From: Thermohahella caldifontis
GTDB lineage: Bacteria > Pseudomonadota > Gammaproteobacteria > Pseudomonadales > Oleiphilaceae
NCBI RefSeq assembly: GCF_041153465.1
Contig: NZ_CP154858.1
Coordinates: forward strand, 434,001-498,000
Direction of reading: 5' to 3'
Length of the DNA stretch: 64,000 nt
The notes under the pieces were generated by a model, which had not been told where the DNA came from, searched no databases, and saw only the letters and a list, made by a program, of their open reading frames with translations. Of the stretch, positions 34,196 to 42,996 are shown one piece after another (the stretch's first letter is position 1; each line of letters begins with the position of its first letter). The position numbers were made by a program, and so were the translations under genes.

Positions 34196-35593
34196 ATGTC
34201 TTGTCCCAGTATCAAAACCCTGCTCAATGATTTAGCGCTGATTGGCCAGCCGGTTACTGCGCGCGGTTGGGTACGCAGCCGCCGGGATTCGAAGGCGGGT
34301 GTCTCCTTTCTGCACGTGCACGACGGTTCCTGTTTTGACCCGATACAGGCCGTGATTCCGGCTGATCTGCCCAATTATGAAAGCGAGGTGTTGCGGCTGA
34401 CCACGGGCTGTTCCGTGGAAGTGTCCGGCACGCTGGTGGAATCCCCTGCTGCCGGTCAGCCCTGTGAAATCCAGGCCACGGAAGTCCGGGTCGTCGGTTG
34501 GGTGGATGATCCGGAAACCTATCCGGTCGCCAAGAAGCGCCACACACTGGAACATTTGCGATCCGTGGCGCACCTGCGCCCGCGCACCAATGTGATCGGC
34601 GCGGTGACGCGTGTGCGTGCAACGCTGGCTCATGCCATTCACGACTATTTCTATCGCAATGGCTTTTTCTGGGTCAATACACCGATCATTACCGCCAATG
34701 ACTGTGAAGGGGCCGGCGAGCTGTTCCGTGTGTCCACCCTGGACCTGATGAATCTTCCGCGGACGCCGGACGGGCAGGTGGACTTCAGTCAGGATTTCTT
34801 CGAGCGGGAGGCCTTTCTGACCGTATCGGGACAGTTGAATGTGGAGAGTTACTGCCTGGCCATGTCGAAGGTCTATACCTTTGGTCCCACATTCCGGGCG
34901 GAAAACTCCAATACCAGCCGGCATCTGGCGGAATTCTGGATGGTGGAGCCGGAAGTGGCCTTCGCGGATCTGTCGGATGACGCCGATCTTGCGGAAGACT
35001 TCCTCCGCAGCGTGATCCGCGTGGTGCTGGAGCAATGCGAGGCGGATCTGGCATTCTTTGATCAACGGATTTCAAAAGGTCTGCTGGACAGGTTGCGCAA
35101 TGTGGTGGAGACATCCTTCGTGCGCATGGATTACACGGATGCGATCCGCATTCTTGAGCAGTCCGGCAGGGACTTCGAGTTTCCCGTCAAATGGGGGCTG
35201 GACCTGCAGTCCGAGCATGAGCGCTTCCTGGCCGAGACACACGTCAAGGGCCCCCTCGTGCTGATGAATTATCCGAAGGAAATCAAGGCGTTCTACATGC
35301 GTCTGAATGACGACGGCAAGACGGTGGCGGCCATGGACGTGCTGGCGCCGGGTATTGGTGAGATTATCGGCGGCAGCCAGCGCGAGGAGCGTCTGGATGT
35401 GCTGGATGAGCGCATGAAAATGCTGGACCGCCCGGAAGGGCTGTCATGGTACCGGGATCTGCGCCGTTATGGCACAGTGCCCCATGCAGGGTTCGGTCTG
35501 GGATTCGAGCGTCTGCTGGCTTACGTGACCGGCATGGAAAATGTGCGCGATGTGATTCCGTTCCCCAGAACACCGGGACACGCCGAATTCTGA
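34196..35593 (+). CDS. asnS: Asparaginyl-tRNA synthetase
   Basis: The 465-aa class II synthetase has an N-terminal OB fold (TARGWVRSRRDSKAGVSFLH). The catalytic domain has motif 2 (RHLAEFWMVEPEVAFADL) and motif 3 (GFGLGFERLLAY). The sequence NTPIITANDCEGAGELFRV and the ending RDVIPFPRTPG are typical for AsnS rather than AspS. GAGG lies 7 nt before ATG 34196. Confidence 0.97.
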   Translation: MSCPSIKTLLNDLALIGQPVTARGWVRSRRDSKAGVSFLHVHDGSCFDPIQAVIPADLPNYESEVLRLTTGCSVEVSGTLVESPAAGQPCEIQATEVRVVGWVDDPETYPVAKKRHTLEHLRSVAHLRPRTNVIGAVTRVRATLAHAIHDYFYRNGFFWVNTPIITANDCEGAGELFRVSTLDLMNLPRTPDGQVDFSQDFFEREAFLTVSGQLNVESYCLAMSKVYTFGPTFRAENSNTSRHLAEFWMVEPEVAFADLSDDADLAEDFLRSVIRVVLEQCEADLAFFDQRISKGLLDRLRNVVETSFVRMDYTDAIRILEQSGRDFEFPVKWGLDLQSEHERFLAETHVKGPLVLMNYPKEIKAFYMRLNDDGKTVAAMDVLAPGIGEIIGGSQREERLDVLDERMKMLDRPEGLSWYRDLRRYGTVPHAGFGLGFERLLAYVTGMENVRDVIPFPRTPGHAEF

Positions 35594-35625
35594 TTCCGGC
35601 GCGCCCCGGCTTTCCGCCACGGGCC

Positions 35626-36987
35626 TCAGGGAAGCAGGCCCGTCAGCTTTGCCAGGGCCACACCCGCCGTTGCCACAGCGATGAGACCCAGCGTCCAGCT
35701 CTGCAGCCGCAATGAGGACAGCGCCTGATGGAGACGCTGGTTGTCGGCCTTGAGTTCGCGCACCCATTCGTTGTCTTCGCTTTCCGCCATGGGCGCGCTT
35801 TCCGGACTGGCATCGGCGTGTTGTGAGTGCTGAGCCAGCTCCCGGGAGAGGCGCTCCGCCAGCTGTGCCGCCATGTTTTCTGCTTCGGTTTTGAGCTGAG
35901 CCGCAACCCAGGATTGCACTTCCGTTTTCAGCGCGGCCATGTCCGGGCCGGCTGAGGAGCCTGCGGCCTGGGACCCGGCGCCTGCCCTTTGCACCTGTTC
36001 TGCCCGGAAGGCGGCCAGCGCCTGCTCCACGCGTTCTTCGGCCTGCTGTTCGAGCTGGGCCAGCTTGTGGGCCAGCATGGCTTCCACGGTGTCCTGAGCC
36101 ACGGTCAGCACCTTGTCGGTCAGCGCGGCTTCATCAGCGACCGGCGCCGGTGCGGGCGCTGCGGATGCCGAAGGTATGGCATGCTGCAGGGCGTCAATCT
36201 GAGCTTCCAGGTCGGCACGGGATTCGCTGATGGCTTCATCCAGGGAGGTCTGAACCCGTGCAGAGAGGGCATTCAGCTCGCTTTCAAGCAGCGGCATGAG
36301 CGTTCGCTCCGCATCCCGTGTGGCTCGTGCGGCCAAGGCTTCCTCGTCCACCACAACCGGTTGCGGCATGGTCTGCCGTAGCTTCTCCAGTTCGTCGGCC
36401 AGGCCGGAAACCCGCCCTTCCATGGCATCCAGACGGGCAAGAATGGGCTGAAGATCCACCACGGGTGCCGTGACAGATGGCTGCGGTGCCGGAGCTTGAG
36501 CAGGCACGTCGGTGGTGTCGGCTGTCCCCGTCGTGGCCAGATCTGCTTCAGCTGAGGGTTGCGTTGCCGGCTCGGTGGGTTCTGCCGTCTGAGCGGCCGG
36601 ACGGGCCTGACTCAGCTCGCGGTTGAGCTGCTTGAGCAGGCCATCCAGCACTTCGGCCTGAGGCGGCTTGGCCAGGGTGCCGCTGGCACCGATGGCGCGC
36701 GCCTGGTCATCATAATCGGGGATGCCTTCCTTTCCGGTGCACATGATGACCGGAATGTGTGCGGTGGCCGGATTGGCCTTGATCTTTTGTGTGGCTTCGA
36801 AGCCATCCATGTTGGGCATCATGTGATCCATGAACACCACATCAGGCAAAGTCCGGTTGATGATGTCCAGTGCTTCTTCTGCGGAGCCGGCCACGGAAAC
36901 GCTCAGCTGATGTTTCTCAAGCAGGCGTTTGAGCGTGATGCGGGCCAGTTTGGAATCATCGACCACCAGTGCGTTCTGAATCGTCAT
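35626..36987 (-). CDS. Membrane-anchored response regulator (REC, coiled coil, C-terminal helix)
   Basis: The 453-aa protein has a receiver domain at residues 1-125 with the acidic pair D10-D11, phosphoacceptor D54 (FMDHMMP), T84 and K107 all present, so it should be phosphorylated. An Ala/Pro/Thr-rich linker (about 130-185) leads to long charged coiled coils (about 190-420) and a single C-terminal hydrophobic helix (LGLIAVATAGVALAKLTGLL). There is no output or DNA-binding domain. Start ATG 36987 sits 6 nt after GGAAGG; the ATG at 36993 is too close. No kinase gene is adjacent. The C-terminal anchor resembles proteins that act at membranes or poles, but no known family is recognised. Confidence 0.8.
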   Translation of the reverse strand: MTIQNALVVDDSKLARITLKRLLEKHQLSVSVAGSAEEALDIINRTLPDVVFMDHMMPNMDGFEATQKIKANPATAHIPVIMCTGKEGIPDYDDQARAIGASGTLAKPPQAEVLDGLLKQLNRELSQARPAAQTAEPTEPATQPSAEADLATTGTADTTDVPAQAPAPQPSVTAPVVDLQPILARLDAMEGRVSGLADELEKLRQTMPQPVVVDEEALAARATRDAERTLMPLLESELNALSARVQTSLDEAISESRADLEAQIDALQHAIPSASAAPAPAPVADEAALTDKVLTVAQDTVEAMLAHKLAQLEQQAEERVEQALAAFRAEQVQRAGAGSQAAGSSAGPDMAALKTEVQSWVAAQLKTEAENMAAQLAERLSRELAQHSQHADASPESAPMAESEDNEWVRELKADNQRLHQALSSLRLQSWTLGLIAVATAGVALAKLTGLLP

Positions 36988-37145
36988 TTTCATCCTTCCA
37001 AGCAGTAATCAGGCTAAATCTAGCACAGGAGCGCTGGCATGATAAAACCCTAATTTGACGGAACTTTGTAACAGAAAATGGGGTCAGGTATACAGCGGGC
37101 CAAAGGCGTGAGAAGATAAACGGATCAAGAGCACGGGGGTGATTC

Positions 37146-37793
37146 ATGTTCAGACAGACTTTGCCGGATCCCGCAGAGGCCCTGCCGGGGCGGGATACGC
37201 CGATTGATCCGGGCGGGGCGCATGCGGTCAGCGGACGTCCCATGCTGCCACCATTCCCTGGGGGCATGAAGGAAGTCCGGTTGGGAATGGGGTGTTTCTG
37301 GGGTGCTGAAAGGCTGTTCTGGCAGTTGTCGGGGGTCTGGGTGACTGCGGTGGGATATGCAGGGGGCCTGACTCCGCATCCCACCTACGAGGAAGTCTGT
37401 ACCGGTCGTACCGGTCATGCCGAGGTAGTGCGTGTAGTGTACAACCCGGACGAGATTACCCTGCTGCAACTGCTCAAGAGCTTCTGGGAAAATCACGATC
37501 CCACGTCCGGAATGCGACAGGGCAATGACATCGGTACCCAGTACCGGTCCTGCATTCTGGTGGATGACGAAACGGATCTGGCGTTGGCCTGTGAAACGCG
37601 TGACACCTATCAGGAGGTACTGACCCGGGCGGGCAGGGGGCACATCACCACTGCGATTGCGCTGGACCCGGTCTTCTATTTCGCCGAGCCCTACCATCAG
37701 CAATATCTGCACAAGCATCCGGATGGGTATTGCGGGCTGAGATTCAACGGTGTGAGCTGTCCGCTTCCGGCTGGTTCTGCCCACCAACGCTGA
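37146..37793 (+). CDS. msrA: Peptide-methionine (S)-S-oxide reductase
   Basis: The 215-aa enzyme has the MsrA catalytic motif GCFWG (C50), followed by SGVWVTAVGYAGG, YEEVCTGRTGHAEVV, QGNDIGTQYRS and PYHQQYLHKHPDGYCG. It reduces methionine-S-sulfoxide with thioredoxin. The length and N-terminal extension match E. coli-type MsrA. Confidence 0.95.
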   Translation: MFRQTLPDPAEALPGRDTPIDPGGAHAVSGRPMLPPFPGGMKEVRLGMGCFWGAERLFWQLSGVWVTAVGYAGGLTPHPTYEEVCTGRTGHAEVVRVVYNPDEITLLQLLKSFWENHDPTSGMRQGNDIGTQYRSCILVDDETDLALACETRDTYQEVLTRAGRGHITTAIALDPVFYFAEPYHQQYLHKHPDGYCGLRFNGVSCPLPAGSAHQR

Positions 37794-37873
37794 AAGTGGA
37801 GGCTATGCACGGGGAGCAATGAGCCTGCGTGTGCCGGGACAACGACTGCTTCCTCCTGAAGATAAAAGCAGCG

Positions 37874-37897
37874 TTTCACGCTAACCCGCGGTGAACC
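37874..37897 (+). repeat. 24-bp direct repeat, left copy
   Basis: The motif starts TTTCACGCTAACCCGCG and ends TGAACC. It recurs with a single mismatch at 42997-43020 in the same orientation, 5.1 kb away. The two copies bracket the block with the IS3 remnant, recD fragment, P-type ATPase and exbDB. It could be an insertion footprint or element terminus; the element is not identified. Confidence 0.6.
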
Positions 37898-37910
37898 TGA
37901 AAAACCGCCC

Positions 37911-38075
37911 TCAGTGGTCTGTCTTGTCCGGGTTTTTCTTGAGATGGTCCAAAAGTTTCTTGTCCAACTTCTTGAAAAACCTGTCCGCACTATCGGTCGT
38001 AGACCACCAAAACAGGAGCAAAGTGGTTACGCCTATCACTGTTCCGGCAACGGCTACAATTTCGATAGGAGCCAT
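37911..38075 (-). CDS. Small membrane protein, 54 aa
   Basis: The peptide starts MAPIEIVAVAGTVIGV, has one hydrophobic helix (residues 4-24, ending in WW) and a lysine/aspartate-rich tail of 28 residues. A strong GGAGG ribosome site lies 6-7 nt before ATG 38075, which supports a real gene. I do not recognise a family. It lies just inside the left copy of the 24-bp repeat. Confidence 0.55.
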   Translation of the reverse strand: MAPIEIVAVAGTVIGVTTLLLFWWSTTDSADRFFKKLDKKLLDHLKKNPDKTDH

Positions 38076-38280
38076 AATGTCCCTCCTTGTTTTGGAACTC
38101 GTCCAGTGCTTGATTATACACGAAAATGATGGGTTGCTCAGTGCAGAGCAAGAGGCCGCACACGAAGAAGAATTCGGCTGTCAGCATATCCGCCGCATTC
38201 GGATGGCTCATCAGGAAAGGCCGGGTGTCGCCTGCGCCAGCCATGATAAGGCCAACGTTATTCAGCACTTTGCATAATCC

Positions 38281-38330
38281 GCGAAATAACTTTCAAGCAT
38301 ATGTCACCTTCCGTTTGCCAAGTTATTCGC
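38281..38330. repeat. Imperfect inverted repeat upstream of the IS3 remnant
   Basis: GCGAAATAACTT (38281-38292) faces AAGTTATTCGC (38320-38330) around a 27-nt spacer, one bulged base. TGCA occurs further out on both sides. The surrounding 38076-38361 stretch shows no credible gene. The repeat could be a recombination or regulator site. Confidence 0.35.
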
Positions 38331-38361
38331 AGGTTTTGGTGTTGCAGAGGGGAGAGGATCA

Positions 38362-38963
38362 CTTTGCGATGGTCTTGCGATTCAGGGCATGTCCGTTTTC
38401 GGCCATTTCTGCCACCAGCCGGGGAGCACCATAACGTCCCTTTTTCTGTCAGAAGGCCTCACTGACGGCCTGATCTGTTGCTTCACGGCGCTGATGACGC
38501 GCAGAGCGTGCCACCTGCCTGCGGCGCCAGGCGTAATAGCCACTGCGTGAAACACACAGAACACGGCTCATCGTTTTCAGGCGGAACTCTCCTTCATGTG
38601 CCTGCATGAACACGTACTTCACTTCAGGCTCTTGGCGAAGTACGCCGCCGCCTTTTTTTAAAATGGCCAGCTCCTCTGCCTGTTGTGCCAGTTGCCGCTT
38701 GAGGCGGGCGTTTTCCGCGGCGAGCTGCTTTTCGGCCTCGCTCTGGCCCTGGGCCTGCCTGGCCTTGCTGCGCCAGTTATACAGCTGTGATTCGTGCAAT
38801 CCCAGGTCTTTGGCTGCCGCACTGATGCCAACGCTGTCAGCCAACGCCAGCGCCTCCTTCTTGAAGTCCTCGGAGTAGCGCTTGCGTGTTGATTTGCCTT
38901 GTGTGTTCTTTCTTGCCATGGTTCACCTCTGTAGCGTAGTGTACTCGCTTAATGAGGTGTCCA
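38362..38963 (-). mobile_element. IS3-family remnant, truncated at the orfB side
   Basis: The upstream terminus is intact (complement of TGGACACCTCATTAAGCG ending at 38963). The element contains all of orfA and the first third of orfB. OrfB-like sequence continues past an in-frame stop at 38449 (KGRYGAPRLVAEMAENG) and breaks off at about 38362. The intact end abuts a truncated recD fragment, so the insertion or a later deletion removed the 5' part of recD and the rest of the IS. Confidence 0.8.
38449..38919 (-). pseudogene. IS3-family transposase OrfA-OrfB fragment
   Basis: OrfA is complete (RYSEDFKKEALALADSVG, helix-turn-helix, leucine zipper to ELAILKK). At the normal programmed -1 frameshift site the A run has seven residues, so OrfA reads directly into OrfB (EPEVKYVFMQAHEGEFRL). 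OrfB then stops at TGA 38449-38451, where relatives have a sense codon. The DDE catalytic core is absent, so no activity is expected. Confidence 0.85.
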
Positions 38964-39233
38964 CTATTGCTGGGCAAGATCATCTTCGCCATGACCATCC
39001 ACAAGACACAGGGCTCAGAGTTTGACCATGTGCTGATGCTCCTCCCGGAAGAGGCCGAGCGCCTGCTGAGCCGGGAACTGATTTTCACCGGCTTGACCCG
39101 TGCGAAAAGCGGCTTTACGCTGCTGGCCGAAAAGGCGATCTGGCAGGCGGGCATTGCCCGGCAGATTGAGCGAGAAGGTGGATTGAGGCAGGCGCTCAAG
39201 GCGATTGAGACATCCTTGTGCAGCCCCACATAA
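38964..39233 (+). pseudogene. RecD-like helicase, C-terminal fragment
   Basis: The translated sequence FAMTIHKTQGSEFDHVLMLLP and then LSRELIFTGLTRAKSG corresponds to the final helicase motifs V and VI of RecD, the alpha subunit of exonuclease V. Only about 88 codons remain; all ATPase motifs upstream are missing. The fragment begins exactly where the IS3 end stops. No recB or recC is present in the window. The first four codons of the open frame come from the IS end. Confidence 0.8.
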
Positions 39234-39271
39234 CGTCAGGATATTAGTATTCACAGAGACAGGAGCGCCGA

Positions 39272-41977
39272 ATGAACGCAGGGCAAAGCCCTTTCAACCC
39301 GGCTAGGCAGCCATGGCATGCGCATGACAAGGCAACCGCGGCCCGGTTGCTGAGCGTGGACCCCGCTGCAGGGTTAAGCCAGGTCGAGGCAGAAACCCGC
39401 CTCGCGCAGTGTGGTCCCAATCAGCTTGCCGAGAACCCCCCACGCTCCAAGTGGCGGGCGTTTCTGGATCAGTTCAAGAATCTGCTGGTGGTCGTGCTCA
39501 TCGGCGCGGCGATCCTCGCCGGCATGATCGGAGATCTGAAGGATGCTGTGGTCATTCTGATCGTGGTGTTGCTGAATGCGTTGCTCGGATTCTGGCAGGA
39601 AAACCGTGCTGAGCAGACCCTCGCCGCGCTCAAGAAAATGTTGGCGCCGGTGGCGCGGGTGAGGCGTGAGGGCAAGACGGAAGAAGTGGATGCCCGGTGC
39701 CTCGTACCCGGGGATATTGTACTGCTCGAAGCAGGGAACCGGGTGCCCGCGGACGGTCGTCTCGTAGTGACGCACAATGTAGAGATCGATGAGTCTGCCT
39801 TGACCGGCGAGTCTCAACCCACAGGCAAGGACGCCGATGTGCAGTTGCCCGAAGATGCGCCGCTGGCGGAGCGCACCAATATGGCCTTCATGAACACGGT
39901 GGTGACCCGCGGGCGTGCAGAGCTGATGGTAACGGCTACCGGAATGGGGACGGAGATGGGGCGTCTTTCCGGTATGCTGGCCGAAGCCGAGTCCGGTCCT
40001 ACACCGCTGCAGGAGCAGCTTGATGGCTTGGCGCAGCGGCTGGCAATCATTGCAGCAACCATCATTGCGCTGATTCTGGGGCTCGGTCTCTGGCGCGGTG
40101 AGCCCTTGGTGGAAACGCTCCTGACGTCCATCGCGCTGGCAGTGGCAGCGATTCCGGAGGGCCTGCCCGCAGTGGTCACGGTGACGCTGGCGATCGGCAT
40201 GCATCGCATGGCGCAGCACCGGGCCATTGTCAAAAAGCTTGCGGCGGTGGAAACGCTGGGATGTACGACAGTCATCTGCTCAGACAAGACTGGCACGCTG
40301 ACGCTCAACCAGATGACCGCCCGCGCCGTCGTTTACCAGGGCAGGCGCTTCTCGGTAACGGGTGAAGGTTATGGTACGCAAGGCGAAATCCGCGCAGAAG
40401 ACAAGGGTGGCACGCCCGACTTCTCGCCCTTGCTGTATCCAGCTGCATTGGCCAATGACAGCCGCCTCCGCGACGGCGGGCTGATCGGCGATCCCACGGA
40501 AGGGGCCCTGCTGGCGTTGGCAGCCAAGGGAGGAATCAATACGGATGAGCTGACCCGGAAATGGCCTCGCATCGCTGAGATCCCCTTTGATTCGGCATAC
40601 AAGTTTCATGCAACCTTCCATCGTGACGGCGAGGTAGTGCGGGTCTTTGTCAAAGGCGCTCCGGATGTGCTGCTGACACGCTCTGCCCGACAGCTTGGGC
40701 CGGACGGCGAAACACCTCTGGATATCCAGTGGTGGCAGGCCGAGAATGAGCGTCTGGCCGGAGAGGCCATGCGGGTACTGGCCGTGGCCAGCCGAACGCT
40801 TGCCGCAGCTGAGTTTGACCCGACGATTGATCTGATGACGCTGGTGCAGGATCTGACGTTTGTGGGGCTGGCAGGCATCATAGATCCACCGCGGCCGGAA
40901 GCACGGGATGCTATCGCCTTGTGTCGGCGTGCGGGTATTCAGGTCAGGATGATTACGGGGGATCACAAGGCCACCGCGGCAGCCATTGCCCGTGAACTGG
41001 GTCTGCAAGGGGGTGTTCTGGAAGGTCGTGATCTGGATGCCCTGGGCCCGGAGGCGCTGCGAGAGAAGCTCCGGGGTGTCTCAGTGTTTGCACGTGTGGC
41101 GCCCGAGCACAAGGTGCGGATCGTCAAGGCCCTGAAGGCCGATGGCCATGTGGTGGCCATGACCGGTGATGGCGTGAATGACGCGCCGGCACTGAAGGCG
41201 GCGGATATCGGCGTGGCAATGGGTATCACGGGTACCGAAGTGACCAAGGAAGCGGCTACCATGGTGCTTACCGACGACAATTTCGCCACGATTGTGCGGG
41301 CGGTGAAGGAAGGACGCGCTATCTATGACAATATCATCAAATTTGTGCGCTTCCAGCTCTCCACCAACATGGGGGCCATTCAGACCGTTCTCGGTGCTAG
41401 CCTGCTTGGCTGGAGCACCCCCTTCACAGCCATTCAGATTTTGTGGATCAATATTATCATGGATGGCCCGCCGGCCATGAGTCTGGGGGGTGAGCCGGCG
41501 CGTGACGGTCTCATGGATGAGCCACCCCGAGTGCGTGATGCGCGTGTTCTGACTGGAGGGCGGTTGGGCCGCTTGCTTGTTTACGGGCTGACCATGGCCG
41601 TTGGTACATTATCGCTGTTCTGGTACGCCCAGTCCCAGGGAGAAGCGTACGCGCTCACGCTGGCGTTCACCACCTTTGTGCTCTTTCAGTTCTTCAACGT
41701 ATTCAACGCGCGCGCTGAAACGGGCTCAGCCCTGAATCGACACTTTTTCAGAAACCGCTGGCTGTGGCTGTCACTTGTCGCCGTCCTGATCTTGCAGGCA
41801 CTGGTAGTGCACTGGGCGCCTGCTCAGGCGATCTTCCGTACTACTGACCTGGCCCCGGCTGACTGGGGACTGGCGGTGCTGGTGGCTTCCACGGTGTGGG
41901 TGTTTGACGAGCTGCGCAAGTTGATGACCCGGATGTTACATTCTTTACCGGCTTTCCATGACAAAGGCGACCTGTGA
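39272..41977 (+). CDS. P-type cation-transporting ATPase (P2A, Ca2+/Mn2+ type)
   Basis: The 901-aa pump has an N-terminal cation ATPase domain and the actuator TGES motif (DESALTGES). Transmembrane segment 4 has IPEGLPAVVT and the phosphorylation motif CSDKTGTLT follows (Asp near residue 339). The hinge reads TGDGVNDAPAL. Segment 6 keeps Asn and Asp (WINIIMDGPPA), as in SERCA-type Ca2+ pumps, so a Ca2+ or Mn2+ substrate is inferred. Six C-terminal helices complete the fold. It lies between recombination scars and its 3' end overlaps convergent exbD by 33 bp. Confidence 0.9.
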   Translation: MNAGQSPFNPARQPWHAHDKATAARLLSVDPAAGLSQVEAETRLAQCGPNQLAENPPRSKWRAFLDQFKNLLVVVLIGAAILAGMIGDLKDAVVILIVVLLNALLGFWQENRAEQTLAALKKMLAPVARVRREGKTEEVDARCLVPGDIVLLEAGNRVPADGRLVVTHNVEIDESALTGESQPTGKDADVQLPEDAPLAERTNMAFMNTVVTRGRAELMVTATGMGTEMGRLSGMLAEAESGPTPLQEQLDGLAQRLAIIAATIIALILGLGLWRGEPLVETLLTSIALAVAAIPEGLPAVVTVTLAIGMHRMAQHRAIVKKLAAVETLGCTTVICSDKTGTLTLNQMTARAVVYQGRRFSVTGEGYGTQGEIRAEDKGGTPDFSPLLYPAALANDSRLRDGGLIGDPTEGALLALAAKGGINTDELTRKWPRIAEIPFDSAYKFHATFHRDGEVVRVFVKGAPDVLLTRSARQLGPDGETPLDIQWWQAENERLAGEAMRVLAVASRTLAAAEFDPTIDLMTLVQDLTFVGLAGIIDPPRPEARDAIALCRRAGIQVRMITGDHKATAAAIARELGLQGGVLEGRDLDALGPEALREKLRGVSVFARVAPEHKVRIVKALKADGHVVAMTGDGVNDAPALKAADIGVAMGITGTEVTKEAATMVLTDDNFATIVRAVKEGRAIYDNIIKFVRFQLSTNMGAIQTVLGASLLGWSTPFTAIQILWINIIMDGPPAMSLGGEPARDGLMDEPPRVRDARVLTGGRLGRLLVYGLTMAVGTLSLFWYAQSQGEAYALTLAFTTFVLFQFFNVFNARAETGSALNRHFFRNRWLWLSLVAVLILQALVVHWAPAQAIFRTTDLAPADWGLAVLVASTVWVFDELRKLMTRMLHSLPAFHDKGDL

Positions 41978-42358
41978 CAGACCGGCGCGCTGAGCGGCCG
42001 CGAGGATCCGGCTGATATGGCGGTACTCGGCCTTTTCATCAATGCGAAGATCCACCGGCGCCTCATCGTCCTGTGTGGCCAGGCGGGCAAAGAGCGGTTC
42101 GATCCCGTCGACCTGCAGTGGCGCGTCATCAAAGTAGTAGTTGCCCTTTGCGTCGATGGCGAGGCTGTGGTGCTTGGTGTCGGGCTGCTCGGGCGCACCC
42201 TGTTCCTTGGGTAGGTCCAATGGCACCGTGTGGGTGAGCAGCGGCGCGGTGACCAGAAAGATGACGAACAGCACCAGCATGATGTCCACCAGCGGGGTGG
42301 TATTGATCTCGGCCAGCGGCGCCGGGACTTCCGGTGAAGAGCGGGTTGAAAGTGCCAT
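41945..42358 (-). CDS. exbD: ExbD/TolR-family biopolymer transport protein
   Basis: The 137-aa protein has a short cytosolic N-terminus with INTTPLVDIMLVLFVIFLV, the single membrane helix with the essential Asp (VDIMLVL, residue 25), and a periplasmic domain ending in RAGLSQVAFVME. With ExbB it uses the proton gradient to energise TonB-dependent import. The start overlaps the exbB stop (TGATG). No tonB is adjacent. Confidence 0.88.
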   Translation of the reverse strand: MALSTRSSPEVPAPLAEINTTPLVDIMLVLFVIFLVTAPLLTHTVPLDLPKEQGAPEQPDTKHHSLAIDAKGNYYFDDAPLQVDGIEPLFARLATQDDEAPVDLRIDEKAEYRHISRILAAAQRAGLSQVAFVMESR

Positions 42359-42921
42359 CAGCTTGCCTCCGTGGCTGTTTCGTCATCGCGCTCTGCGGGC
42401 TGCGGGTGATAGAGACAGCTGTGCTGAAGTCGTTCAGCGAGCTGTTGCAGCAGTTGGTGGTGGACGCTGTTTAGGCGGCCCAGACTGTTGTAGGCGATCA
42501 GCGCCGGGATGGCCACGAAGAGGCCGAAGGCAGTAGCCACCAGTGCCTCGCCCATTGGGCCGGAAACGACCGCCAGAGAGGCCGACTGCTGGGCGGAGAT
42601 GGCGGTCAGGGTGCGATAGACTCCCCAGACGGTGCCGAACAGGCCGATGAAGGGGGCGGCGCTCGCGGTTGTGGCGAGGATGGCGAGCCCGCGGTCGCGG
42701 CGCAGCCGCTCGCGCTCCAATGCATGCTGAAAGAGATCGCCGGCCACCTCGCGCACCCGGAACTCACCGGGGTGGATCAAGGTTTCGCGCTGGATCATCA
42801 AACCCGTGTCCAGCAGCGATTTGACCGGCCCGCGCGCCTTGAGCAGGGATCGTGCGTCGATCCGGGTATACGATTCTATCGTGAACCCTTCCCAGAACAG
42901 GGCAAGAGGATTAGTATTCAT
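42358..42921 (-). CDS. exbB: ExbB-family proton channel protein lacking its first membrane helix
   Basis: The 187-aa product contains the two C-terminal helices of ExbB/MotA/TolQ channels (ASAAPFIGLFGTVWGVYRTL and the EALVATAFGLFVAIPALIAYN segment) with the expected polar residues. It starts at MNTNPLALFWEG, the point where family members have already passed transmembrane helix 1. Upstream in frame there is no hydrophobic segment, only a hairpin-forming sequence and then a stop. It therefore looks N-terminally truncated, with a new start supplied at the junction. Whether it is functional is doubtful. Confidence 0.75.
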   Translation of the reverse strand: MNTNPLALFWEGFTIESYTRIDARSLLKARGPVKSLLDTGLMIQRETLIHPGEFRVREVAGDLFQHALERERLRRDRGLAILATTASAAPFIGLFGTVWGVYRTLTAISAQQSASLAVVSGPMGEALVATAFGLFVAIPALIAYNSLGRLNSVHHQLLQQLAERLQHSCLYHPQPAERDDETATEAS

Positions 42922-42924
42922 CTG

Positions 42925-42988
42925 GACGGCGATAAGTCGGTTGGGGTTGTTTTTCGCAGATTCAAAACCAACCGATTTTACCGCCGTC
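42925..42988. repeat. Large imperfect hairpin at the truncated exbB start
   Basis: The arm 42925-42949 pairs with 42963-42988 over about 25 bp (GACGGCGATAAGTCGGTTGG against the complement of its counterpart, a few mismatches) around a 13-nt loop. It ends 3 nt upstream of the exbB ATG and 8 bp from the right 24-bp repeat. It looks like the end of a mobile or recombination element rather than a terminator. Confidence 0.6.
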
Positions 42989-42996
42989 TCCTACTT

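Noticed and set aside
37990..38434. Overlapping short frames on both strands between the 54-aa gene and the IS3 remnant
   Set aside because: They overlap each other or the better-supported 54-aa gene and lack ribosome sites.
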